DNA of 5,450 nt, from the NCBI GenBank assembly GCA_903847495.1, contig CAINDT010000396.1, positions 1 through 5,450 of the forward strand, written 5' to 3'. Made by a program: the position numbers and the translations under genes. Shown one piece after another: positions 1 to 5,450 of this stretch. How positions within the stretch are numbered: the stretch's first letter is position 1; every line of letters starts with the position of its first letter. Source of the DNA: an uncultured Actinomycetes bacterium. Lineage in GTDB: Bacteria > Actinomycetota > Thermoleophilia > Gaiellales > F1-60-MAGs149. Under the pieces are notes generated by a model that saw only the letters and a list, made by a program, of their open reading frames with translations, did no database searches and was not told the DNA's origin.

Positions 1-1
1 C

Positions 2-499
2 TGGACCGACATCTCGGGCGCGAACGCCAGGACGTTCACTCCGACCGCCGCCCAAGTTGGCAAGTACGTGCGCGTGAAGATCACGGCGTCGAACGGTGTC
101 TCCGAACCGCAGGTGAATACATCGACCCCGCGGCGCGTGGTCGCAGGTGCATCCCCATCGCCGGAGCAGCCGCGATCGCCTGACCCCACGCCGCCAGACA
201 GCAGCTCTCCGTCGACACCGCCGGCATCGCCGGCAGAGGGCATCACGGTCGGCGACGCGCCTGATGAGGTCATTCTGTCTGCCGACGTCCCGGCTGAAGG
301 TACGGATCTGCTGCGCGGCGCGAACGTCTGGGTGCGTCCGTCGTCGAAGGTCGAATACGTGTTGCCGCTGCCGAAGGGACTCAGGCTTGTCAAGGGCAAG
401 CTCGTTGCGTCCAAGCCCGGTACCTACAGGGTGAAGATCAAGGTCAAGCGCGCCAACGGCACGGTCAAGATCCGCAAGATCACGGTCAAGGTCGGGTAG
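2..499 (+). CDS. 3' end of a secreted Ig-like repeat protein with basic C-terminal domain (5'-truncated by window)
   Basis: The frame is open from the window edge, so the gene begins upstream and the GTG at 68 is an internal Val codon, not a start. The visible 165 residues begin inside an Ig-like domain (WTDISGANARTFTP, then VGKYVRVKITASNG, the usual last strands of this repeat). Next come a Pro/Ser-rich linker (nt 149-241) and an 85-residue C-terminal domain (nt 242-496) containing DLLRGANVWVRP, SKVEY and ASKPGTY. The last 39 residues hold 13 Lys/Arg and no Asp/Glu. The same linker-plus-domain arrangement ends the large gene at 651-5354, and about 55 of 86 aligned domain positions are identical by hand count, so the two genes are paralogues at least here. 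There is no LPXTG motif and no C-terminal membrane helix. Function is unknown; an exported surface protein is the likely reading. The N-terminal part cannot be judged. Confidence 0.88.
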   Translation, partial: WTDISGANARTFTPTAAQVGKYVRVKITASNGVSEPQVNTSTPRRVVAGASPSPEQPRSPDPTPPDSSSPSTPPASPAEGITVGDAPDEVILSADVPAEGTDLLRGANVWVRPSSKVEYVLPLPKGLRLVKGKLVASKPGTYRVKIKVKRANGTVKIRKITVKVG

Positions 500-543
500 A
501 CGGACCGACCAGCGGCGCGGCAACCCGTCGCGCCGCGTGTCGG
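242..543 (+). repeat. Direct repeat copy 1: C-terminal domain plus terminator
   Basis: This segment is repeated at 5094-5403. The match covers the C-terminal domain codons, the TAG stop and the terminator hairpin. The best conserved DNA stretch in the coding part is CTGCTGCGCGGCGCGAA, and the stop region GTCGGGTAGACGG is the same in both. Similarity ends right after the outer hairpin arm GTCGG. A copied unit that includes non-coding DNA points to gene duplication rather than convergence of protein domains. Confidence 0.8.
505..543 (+). terminator. GC-rich hairpin terminator of the upstream gene
   Basis: It starts 5 bases after the TAG stop. The arms are CCGAC-CA-GCGGCGCG (505-519) and CGCGCCGC-GT-GTCGG (529-543): 5 bp, a 2x2 internal loop, then 8 bp perfect, with a 9-base loop that can close by two more pairs. 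There is no T-tract after it, which is usual for actinobacterial hairpin terminators. The same stem follows the next gene at 5360-5403, which supports a conserved function. Confidence 0.7.
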
Positions 544-558
544 GGCGGTGATGGTGCC

Positions 559-611
559 GCGGTAGGGCTAGCCGTACAGTCGCGCAGAAGGCGGTAGGGG
601 TACCTATACAG
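559..611 (+). promoter_or_regulatory. Pair of near-palindromic direct repeats upstream of the large gene (candidate operators)
   Basis: Two copies of GCGGTAGGG-N7-TACAG lie at 559-579 and 591-611; 17 of 21 positions match. They start 32 bp apart, about three DNA turns, so both sites would face the same side of the helix. Each copy has a dyad at its centre: TAGGGCTAGCCGTA (563-576, 12 of 14 positions self-complementary) and TAGGGGTACCTATA (595-608, with central GGTACC and outer TA/TA). This is what two dimer-binding sites of one regulator would look like. A TATACA at 605-610 could serve as a -10 element, but I see no convincing -35, so the promoter itself is uncertain. I do not recognise the motif as that of a known regulator. 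Confidence 0.45.
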
Positions 612-650
612 CGACCCCAATAGCCCGTTCGGCTTGCTTAGCGTGCTCGC

Positions 651-788
651 ATGCATCCGTCTCACACGCACGCGTCCGCTGTTGCGGTAACCACAAGGCA
701 CCTGTCCGTTCCGCGTTGGCGCGCCTGGAGTGTCGCCGTTGTCGCGCTCTTCCTCGTCGCGCTGTTCGGCGTGTTCTCGGCGCAGGCC
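651..788 (+). other. Signal peptide of the large secreted protein
   Basis: The first 46 codons give a long basic N-region ending in RHLSVPRWR, a hydrophobic core (VAVVALFLVALFGVF) and an AxA-type cleavage site, most likely SAQA|S at residues 46/47. A second AxA option (ASA) ends at residue 52. No lipobox cysteine follows, so signal peptidase I and full export are expected. There is no twin-arginine pair before the core, so the Sec route is more likely than Tat. Confidence 0.85.
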
Positions 789-3700
789 TCTGCGACGGCG
801 TCGGCTTCGCTGTACTGGGTGGGTGACGGCTCGGTGGGCACCGTGGGCATCGACGACGCCACGGGCGCGCTCAGGGACGGCACCCGCAATAACAGCGTCA
901 GCACCGGTTGCGTCGGCAACTACGACTGGACTGCGAACAGCGTTGCCGTGTATGGCGCTAACGGTCGGTACGTGTGCCGTGGCTCGTTCAACTTCCTCAA
1001 CCCGGCGGCGGACTCCACCTGGATCACCACCAGCTGTGGTGATAGCCCGGGTGTGGGTGCGGTGTACGCGACCGACGACTACGTGTACTACATGTGCACG
1101 CTCGGCGGGGTGCTGGGCCGCGTGGATGTCGATGGCACCAACAACATCCAGAACTTCGGTAACTCGGGTGGGGCGAGCATGGATTACGCCTATCGGCTGG
1201 CCGTTGACGCCAACTGGATCTACGTCACCGGGTCCCAACAGATCAGGCGCTATCCCATCGATGGCGGGTCGATGGATTCCTCGTGGGCGGTCACGGGTGT
1301 GGGAGACCTGCGTGGTCTCGCAGTGGATAGCCAGTACCTGTACTGGTCGACGTATCCCAGCCGCTTCATTGGCCGGGCCAATCTCGATGGCACGGCTAGG
1401 AATTCCGAATGGATCGCTGCCCGGGCCTCGTCCGGCGAGGGTGTGTGGGGCATTACCGTCACCGGTAGCTCGATCTACTGGATGACCCGCAGTGCGGGCT
1501 CCGTGGGACGCGCCAATCTAGACGGCACCGGCGTTGTTTGGCCGCTACTCGACAACATCACGGCAAGTGGCCAGAACCACAAGGTCGTCGTCCTCGGCGG
1601 TACCGCCAAGACCCCGCTTGCGGCTGGACCGACTAACTCCGCAGCGCCTGCGGTCTCGGGCACGGTGCAGGTCGGCGAGATCGTCACGGCCACTTCCGGC
1701 ACGTGGTCGACGGAGCCCGACGTTGTGTATTACCAGTGGGAGGTATCCGACGACAGTGGCGCCACGTGGTCCCAGGCACGAGGGTCTGATGCAACCACGA
1801 ATAGTTACGCCCCCAATCGCGCCGACGTCGGCAAGCAGCTTCGCGTCCGCGTGCGCGCCGGCGCCAACGGTGGTGTGCTGACCGCGGCGAACTCGACTGC
1901 CCAGACGATCGCGGCTATCGCGACGGTGCCGTCGGCCACGCTGTACTGGGCGGGCAACACCGCAGTGAGTTCGATGTGGGTCAATGACACCACGGGCGTA
2001 GCGATTCCCGGCGGTCGCGTCGACGGCATCAGTACCGGTCTCTCGGGAACCGACGCCTTTGGCTGGAACGCCACGAAGTTCTACATCCGTCAGTCGTCGG
2101 ACCAGATCAGCCAGAAGAACCTCGACGGAACCGGCTCGGCCACGGACCTCGTTGACACGCTCTGCTCCACGGTTCGGGGTAGCGATGGCTCGTATCAGGG
2201 AGTCGGCAGCATCTACGCCACGGCCGAGTACGTCTACTACAACTGCTCAGTCAACACCTGGATCGGCCGCGTCGACGCCGATGGGCAAAACAACATTCGA
2301 CACTTTGCCGACGGCCCGGGCATGCCGCCCGGTCATTTCCTCACCGGCGATGCCAACTGGCTGTACTCCTACGGCGGTGGCGCAATCTACCGCGCACCGA
2401 TCGATGGTGGCCCCTCGCAGGTGATCGTCAACAACACGGGTGATGTCCGCGGCATCACGACCGATGGCACCTATCTGTACTGGGCCAGCACCAGCTACTC
2501 CAACCGCATCGGCCGTGCCAAGCTCGACGGGACCGATCAGAACAACACGTGGCTGGAGACGCAGAACTCCGGCACCATCTGGGGCCTCACCGCGACCGGC
2601 AGCCGCCTGTACTGGGCGGCACGTACCGGGAGCGAGGGACAGGTCGGCAGCGCCAAGCTCGATGGCACCGACATCAACCCGACGCTTGTGGCGGGCATCA
2701 CGGACATGACCTATGCGACGAATCGTGCGCGGGTCCAGGTCGTCGGGGGCACCCCGCTCCCGCCTTTTGCAGCGGCACTCACGAACACGGCGCAGCCCAC
2801 GATCAGTGGCACGCCTGAGGTCGGACAGACGCTGACGGCGGCCGATGGCACGTGGTCGGCAACGCCGTCGCAGGTGTACTACCTGTGGGAGGTATCGGCG
2901 GATAGCGGCGAGACGTGGTCGACCGCTCCCGGAACGAACGGCCAGAGCACGTACACGCCGACCATTTCGGACATCGGCAAGACCGTGCGGCTCAAGGTGC
3001 GCGCCGGTGCCACCGGCGGCTTGCTGACGACCGCCTACGCCGCGGCAACGGTCGCGGTGGCTGCGCCGCCTGCGCCGGTCAATGGCACGGCGCCGGCGGT
3101 GACGCTCAACGGCCTGTTCAGGCTCGCGACGGCGGGCGCGTGGACCGACTCCACGAGCAACATCACGTACACGTATCAGTGGCAGGTCTCGGCGACCGGC
3201 GCTGACGAGTCCTGGGTGAGCGCGACGGGTCCCGGCAACGCCACGGCTGCGTACGTGACGCAGGCTGGCGATGTGGGCCTGTACATGCGTGCCAAGGTCA
3301 CGGCCTTCAACGGCAGCTCGTCCACGGCGTTCAGCGAGGCCGCGCTGGTGGCGGCACCGTCTCCGTTGTCGCATCTCTACGTCAACCGAGCATCGCTGCT
3401 GGCCGACGGCGCGTCGTTGCAGAGGTACAGCCCTCCAGGTGGCTGCGGTTGGAACTTCTCCTCCAACGGGACGACCAACGTGTGGGGCTGCAGCAACAAC
3501 GTCTACACGGCCCCCGCGGATGGCAGTGCCTCTCCGACGAGCGTCTTGTTCAACGGCAGTGAGAACTTCTACGGCGCGCTCATTGACGACGAGTACATCT
3601 ACTTCACGGACAGCACAGTGGCGCGGTACATCCAGCGCATGAAGATTGACGGCACTGAGCTGGATACGACCTTCATCGACCCTGGCACGGTGAATGCGCG

Positions 3701-5354
3701 GCATTACATGACGTTTGATGCCCACTACATCTACTACCACCGTGGCCCTGCCGGAAACAACTCGATTGGTCGAGCGCCGATCTCCGGTGGTACGGGTGAG
3801 ACGTTGGTTCGCGACCTGCCGAGCGGCGTCGCAGGCATCGCGGTCGACGGCGACCACGTGTACTGGACCTACGACGACCGCGTCTCGATCGGTCGGGCCG
3901 ATATCAGCGGCTCCGCCGTGGAAACGGCGTTCATCGCAGCGCCGTCTGGCGTAACTGGGGGTGGTGCTGGCATTGGTGTGGACCAAAACGGCATCTACTA
4001 CAGCATTCGAGAGGGGGCCAATAGCGGCGTCGGCATCGCGTCGCTTGACGGCTCCGCCTCGGCACCGATTGCGGCGGTGAGCTCGCTCGGTGGCGGTGGC
4101 CTGTCGGTCATCCCGGGCACTCCGGTTGGTGCGTTGCCCGTCCTGTTCGGCGATACTCCGCAACTGACGGACAACGTCAGGATTGGCAACACGGTGAGTG
4201 CGACGAGCGGCCAGTGGTCCAATACGCCGCAGAGCTACACCTATCGCTGGTTGGTGTCGAATCATGGCGCTGATGTGTGGACAGCTGCCACGGGCGCTAC
4301 CGGAACGACCGCGGATTACGTGGTGCCGCAGTCGTATGGCGGCAAGGACCTGAAGGTCCGCGTCATTGCCCATAACGGTGCGACGTGGTCCGACGCGGCC
4401 TACAGCTCGGTCGTTACTGTTCCGGCTCCGCCGGTGAATGCCGGTAATGCAGACGCCCCGTCGATTTCGGGCACGGTGACGGTTGGTGAGACGTTGACGG
4501 CCGCGCATGGAACGTGGTCGAACGCGCCGGACACTGATGCCGGGTACGCGTACGAGTGGCAGGTGTCGACCAATCTCCAAGATTGGACGCCGGCGCTCGG
4601 CGAGGGTGGAGACACGGCGGAGTACGACGTGGATCTGACGGACGACAACAAGTACCTCCGCGTGAAGGTGACGGCGACCAACGCGGCTGCCTCGGTGGAG
4701 GCGTTTTCGGCGGCGACGTCGCAGGTCTCGATTTCCGCACCGACCTCGTCGGAGGTGCCGCAGATCACGGGCACCGTCGAGATTGGGTTGACGCTTGTGG
4801 CGTCGACTGGGACGTGGGATTTCGCGACGGACTACGCGTACGTGTGGGAGTCGTCGGCGGATGGCTCGACGTGGGAGACCGCGCCGGGCAGTGGTGCCAC
4901 GACGAGCAGCTACACGATCGCTGCCGCTGACACGGGTCGGTACCTGCGGGTTCGTGTGACGGGTTCGAACCGGATCGATTCGCTGGTGGTTCAGAGTGAA
5001 TCGTCGATCCGCGTTCCGTCGCCGGCCTCGCCCGTTGTGCCGTCGCCGGTCGCGGAGACTCCTCCTCCGCCGGTGTTCTCGCCGGCGCCGGGCATCACGC
5101 TCGGTGAGACGCGCGGCGAGGCTGCCCTTGCTGCGGCGGTACCGGCTGCGGGCGCGGACCTGCTGCGCGGCGCGAATATCTGGGTCCGCCCGACGTCGAA
5201 GGTCGAGTATCTGGCCAGCTCGCTACCGGCGGGCCTGAAGCTCGTCAACGGCAAGCTGATGGCGTCGAAGCCGGGTACCTATACGGTGAAGATGAAGGTC
5301 AAGCGCAAGAACGGCACGAGCATCGTGCGCACGGTCAAGATCAAGGTCGGGTAG
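651..5354 (+). CDS. Large secreted protein with three YWTD-like beta-propellers and six Ig-like domains
   Basis: This is a 1567-residue exported protein, probably at the cell surface, with no recognised enzyme motif. ATG 651 is the only reasonable start: an in-frame TAG lies at 639-641 and a good signal peptide follows at once. There is no clear Shine-Dalgarno sequence before it. Order by residue: signal peptide 1-46; propeller 1 53-317; Ig1 321-426; propeller 2 430-700; Ig2 703-808; Ig3 810-905; propeller 3 907-1156; Ig4 1158-1260; Ig5 1262-1362; Ig6 1363-1455; Pro-rich linker 1456-1481; basic C-terminal domain 1482-1567. Propeller blades show LYW/IYW/VYY strands followed by GRxxLDGT-type turns, as in LDL-receptor YWTD or DUF5050-like propellers. 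The Ig units show GTWS, YxW and GKxLRVxVxA. Only eight cysteines occur, two to four per propeller. There is no LPXTG motif, no S-layer homology domain and no C-terminal membrane helix. Adhesion or ligand binding is inferred; exact function is unknown. Confidence 0.93.
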   Translation: MHPSHTHASAVAVTTRHLSVPRWRAWSVAVVALFLVALFGVFSAQASATASASLYWVGDGSVGTVGIDDATGALRDGTRNNSVSTGCVGNYDWTANSVAVYGANGRYVCRGSFNFLNPAADSTWITTSCGDSPGVGAVYATDDYVYYMCTLGGVLGRVDVDGTNNIQNFGNSGGASMDYAYRLAVDANWIYVTGSQQIRRYPIDGGSMDSSWAVTGVGDLRGLAVDSQYLYWSTYPSRFIGRANLDGTARNSEWIAARASSGEGVWGITVTGSSIYWMTRSAGSVGRANLDGTGVVWPLLDNITASGQNHKVVVLGGTAKTPLAAGPTNSAAPAVSGTVQVGEIVTATSGTWSTEPDVVYYQWEVSDDSGATWSQARGSDATTNSYAPNRADVGKQLRVRVRAGANGGVLTAANSTAQTIAAIATVPSATLYWAGNTAVSSMWVNDTTGVAIPGGRVDGISTGLSGTDAFGWNATKFYIRQSSDQISQKNLDGTGSATDLVDTLCSTVRGSDGSYQGVGSIYATAEYVYYNCSVNTWIGRVDADGQNNIRHFADGPGMPPGHFLTGDANWLYSYGGGAIYRAPIDGGPSQVIVNNTGDVRGITTDGTYLYWASTSYSNRIGRAKLDGTDQNNTWLETQNSGTIWGLTATGSRLYWAARTGSEGQVGSAKLDGTDINPTLVAGITDMTYATNRARVQVVGGTPLPPFAAALTNTAQPTISGTPEVGQTLTAADGTWSATPSQVYYLWEVSADSGETWSTAPGTNGQSTYTPTISDIGKTVRLKVRAGATGGLLTTAYAAATVAVAAPPAPVNGTAPAVTLNGLFRLATAGAWTDSTSNITYTYQWQVSATGADESWVSATGPGNATAAYVTQAGDVGLYMRAKVTAFNGSSSTAFSEAALVAAPSPLSHLYVNRASLLADGASLQRYSPPGGCGWNFSSNGTTNVWGCSNNVYTAPADGSASPTSVLFNGSENFYGALIDDEYIYFTDSTVARYIQRMKIDGTELDTTFIDPGTVNARHYMTFDAHYIYYHRGPAGNNSIGRAPISGGTGETLVRDLPSGVAGIAVDGDHVYWTYDDRVSIGRADISGSAVETAFIAAPSGVTGGGAGIGVDQNGIYYSIREGANSGVGIASLDGSASAPIAAVSSLGGGGLSVIPGTPVGALPVLFGDTPQLTDNVRIGNTVSATSGQWSNTPQSYTYRWLVSNHGADVWTAATGATGTTADYVVPQSYGGKDLKVRVIAHNGATWSDAAYSSVVTVPAPPVNAGNADAPSISGTVTVGETLTAAHGTWSNAPDTDAGYAYEWQVSTNLQDWTPALGEGGDTAEYDVDLTDDNKYLRVKVTATNAAASVEAFSAATSQVSISAPTSSEVPQITGTVEIGLTLVASTGTWDFATDYAYVWESSADGSTWETAPGSGATTSSYTIAAADTGRYLRVRVTGSNRIDSLVVQSESSIRVPSPASPVVPSPVAETPPPPVFSPAPGITLGETRGEAALAAAVPAAGADLLRGANIWVRPTSKVEYLASSLPAGLKLVNGKLMASKPGTYTVKMKVKRKNGTSIVRTVKIKVG
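807..1928 (+). repeat. Propeller-Ig module 1 (intragenic repeat)
   Basis: It encodes residues 53-426: six blade-like strands (SLYWVGD, RYVCRG, YVYYMC, WIYVTG, YLYWST, SIYWMT), four of them followed by GRVDVDGT, RYPIDGG or GRANLDGT turns, then one Ig-like domain. It matches module 2 (1938-3074) segment by segment, for example YATDDYVYYMC against YATAEYVYYNC and GDLRGLAVDSQYLYW against GDVRGITTDGTYLYW. Six blades is the usual count for YWTD propellers. The shared order of propeller then Ig indicates duplication of the whole unit of about 1.13 kb. Confidence 0.75.
1938..3074 (+). repeat. Propeller-Ig module 2 (intragenic repeat)
   Basis: It encodes residues 430-808. The blades carry TLYWAG, KFYIRQ, YVYYNC, WLYSYG, YLYWAS and RLYWAA, with QKNLDGT, GRVDADG, RAPIDGG, GRAKLDGT and GSAKLDGT turns, then Ig2 with TAADGTWS and VYYLWEVS. 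It aligns along its whole length to module 1. It lacks the first cysteine pair of module 1 and keeps the second. Confidence 0.75.
3078..3365 (+). repeat. Ig-like domain 3, stacked directly on Ig2
   Basis: Residues 810-905 show AGAWTD, YTYQWQVS, a central DVG and YMRAKVTAFNG, the signature of the same Ig-like family. Its first strand (VTLNGLFRLATAG) departs from the SGTxxVGxTLTA pattern of Ig2, Ig5 and Ig6, so it is a more diverged member. It separates module 2 from propeller 3. Confidence 0.7.
3369..4118 (+). repeat. Propeller 3, diverged copy
   Basis: Residues 907-1156 form a third propeller-like region with HLYVNR, EYIYFTD, HYIYYHR, DHVYWTY and GIYYSIR strands and RMKIDGT, GRAPISGG, GRADISGS and GIASLDGS turns. 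It is shorter (250 residues against 265-271) and more diverged than the other two. The DGT turn is partly replaced by SGG or SGS. Five clear blades plus a weak N-terminal one can be seen. It keeps one cysteine pair (C932, C947). Confidence 0.65.
4122..5015 (+). repeat. Tandem array of Ig-like domains 4-6
   Basis: Three consecutive domains of about 93-103 residues cover residues 1158-1455. The key blocks are SATSGQWS, TAAHGTWS and VASTGTWD near the start, YTYRWLVS, YAYEWQVS and YAYVWESS in the middle, and KDLKVRVIAHNG, KYLRVKVTATN and RYLRVRVTGSN near the end. There are no cysteines. They probably form a stalk that holds the propellers away from the C-terminal domain; that role is inferred from their position. 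Confidence 0.75.
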
Positions 5355-5403
5355 ACGGTCCGACCAGCGGCGCGGCGGGACTACCCGTCGCGCCGCGCGT
5401 CGG
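5094..5403 (+). repeat. Direct repeat copy 2: C-terminal domain plus terminator
   Basis: This is the second copy of the unit at 242-543. It encodes residues 1482-1567, the stop and the hairpin. The domain contains DLLRGANIWVRP, SKVEY, LPAGLKLVNGKL and ASKPGTY. The LPxGLxL...GTYxVxxxV pattern resembles He_PIG-type putative Ig folds, so it may be a remote, strongly basic member of that group. The last 39 residues hold nine Lys and two Arg and no acidic residue. Shared by two neighbouring genes, it may be a surface-retention or sorting module; this is inference. Confidence 0.8.
5360..5403. terminator. GC-rich hairpin terminator, possibly bidirectional
   Basis: It starts 5 bases after the TAG at 5352-5354. 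The arms repeat those at 505-543 (CCGAC-CA-GCGGCGCG and CGCGCCGC-GC-GTCGG). Here the inner part extends by GCGGG pairing with CCCGT (one G-T wobble), giving 5 bp, a 2x2 internal loop, 13 bp and a 4-base loop (ACTA). It lies between converging genes, so it may serve both strands. There is no T-tract on either side. Confidence 0.7.
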
Positions 5404-5450
5404 CCTCCAGGATCGCCTTCGTGGCGGCCTGGCGCTGATCGAACGACTTC
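5381..5450 (-). CDS. 3' end of a probable convergent gene (truncated by window), product unknown
   Basis: On the minus strand a frame is open from the window edge to a TAG at 5383-5381 and gives 22 residues (KSFDQRQAATKAIL, then EADARRDG). Of its 22 codons, 21 end in G or C, clearly better than the two other minus frames, which are also open here. No plus-strand gene start is evident after 5354. The stop codon falls in the loop of the terminator hairpin, and the last seven sense codons lie in its right arm. The fragment is too short to assign a family, and its reality rests on codon bias and layout alone. Confidence 0.5.
   Translation of the reverse strand, partial: KSFDQRQAATKAILEADARRDG

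Noticed and set aside
68..70. GTG as a start codon of a 143-residue protein
   Set aside because: The frame continues upstream to the window edge and encodes the rest of an Ig-like strand (GKYVRVKIT), so this GTG is an internal Val codon.
559..611. GGTAGG-containing leader as a c-di-GMP or other riboswitch
   Set aside because: The conserved core bases and paired helices of the known class are missing; the region is better described as repeated DNA dyads.
622..634. Small hairpin AGCC-CGTTC-GGCT in the leader
   Set aside because: Only four base pairs; expected by chance at this GC content, and no riboswitch-like structure surrounds it.
486..1238. Minus-strand open frame of 250 codons covering the intergenic region and the start of the large gene
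   Set aside because: It crosses a terminator hairpin, the repeat pair and the signal-peptide region, and its product looks like the reverse frame of propeller 1. No domain, no support.
1456..1481. Pro-rich stretch as an LPXTG-type sorting region (residue positions in the large protein)
   Set aside because: No LPXTG-like motif, hydrophobic helix or sortase tail follows; the protein continues into a folded-looking 86-residue domain.
2247..4580. Long minus-strand open frame of 777 codons opposite the propeller/Ig gene
   Set aside because: Its product is rich in Arg, His, Val and Asp with no recognisable domain, and it lies wholly antisense to a gene with clear repeated domains. Long antisense frames of this kind are common in GC-rich DNA.

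Overview
The window looks like part of a GC-rich actinobacterial chromosome. This rests on a strong G/C bias at third codon positions, on Ig-like repeats of the GTW...YxYxW...GKxLRVxVTAxN kind that are common in actinobacterial secreted and surface proteins, and on terminator hairpins without a U-tract. The exact lineage cannot be fixed from this sequence. I see no mobile element, tRNA, rRNA or CRISPR array.

Layout. Positions 2-499 hold the 3' end of a plus-strand gene: the tail of an Ig-like domain, a Pro/Ser-rich linker and a basic C-terminal domain. Positions 500-650 are intergenic. They hold a GC-rich terminator hairpin and then two near-palindromic direct repeats 32 bp apart, just upstream of the next gene. 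Positions 651-5354 are one large gene for a secreted 1567-residue protein: signal peptide, propeller 1, Ig1, propeller 2, Ig2, Ig3, propeller 3, Ig4-Ig6, Pro-rich linker, basic C-terminal domain. Positions 5355-5450 hold a second copy of the same terminator hairpin and the probable 3' end of a convergent minus-strand gene whose stop codon lies in the hairpin loop.

The two plus-strand genes are paralogues at least at their 3' ends. They share the last Ig-like domain type, the linker, an approximately 85-residue C-terminal domain (about 64% identical by hand count) and the terminator after the stop. This suggests a tandem family of large exported proteins that probably act at the cell surface. 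They seem to share a common basic tail that could serve as a wall-retention or sorting module, while the extracellular binding part differs. No enzyme active site is visible. The likely role is adhesion, ligand binding or cell-envelope structure, but that is inference.
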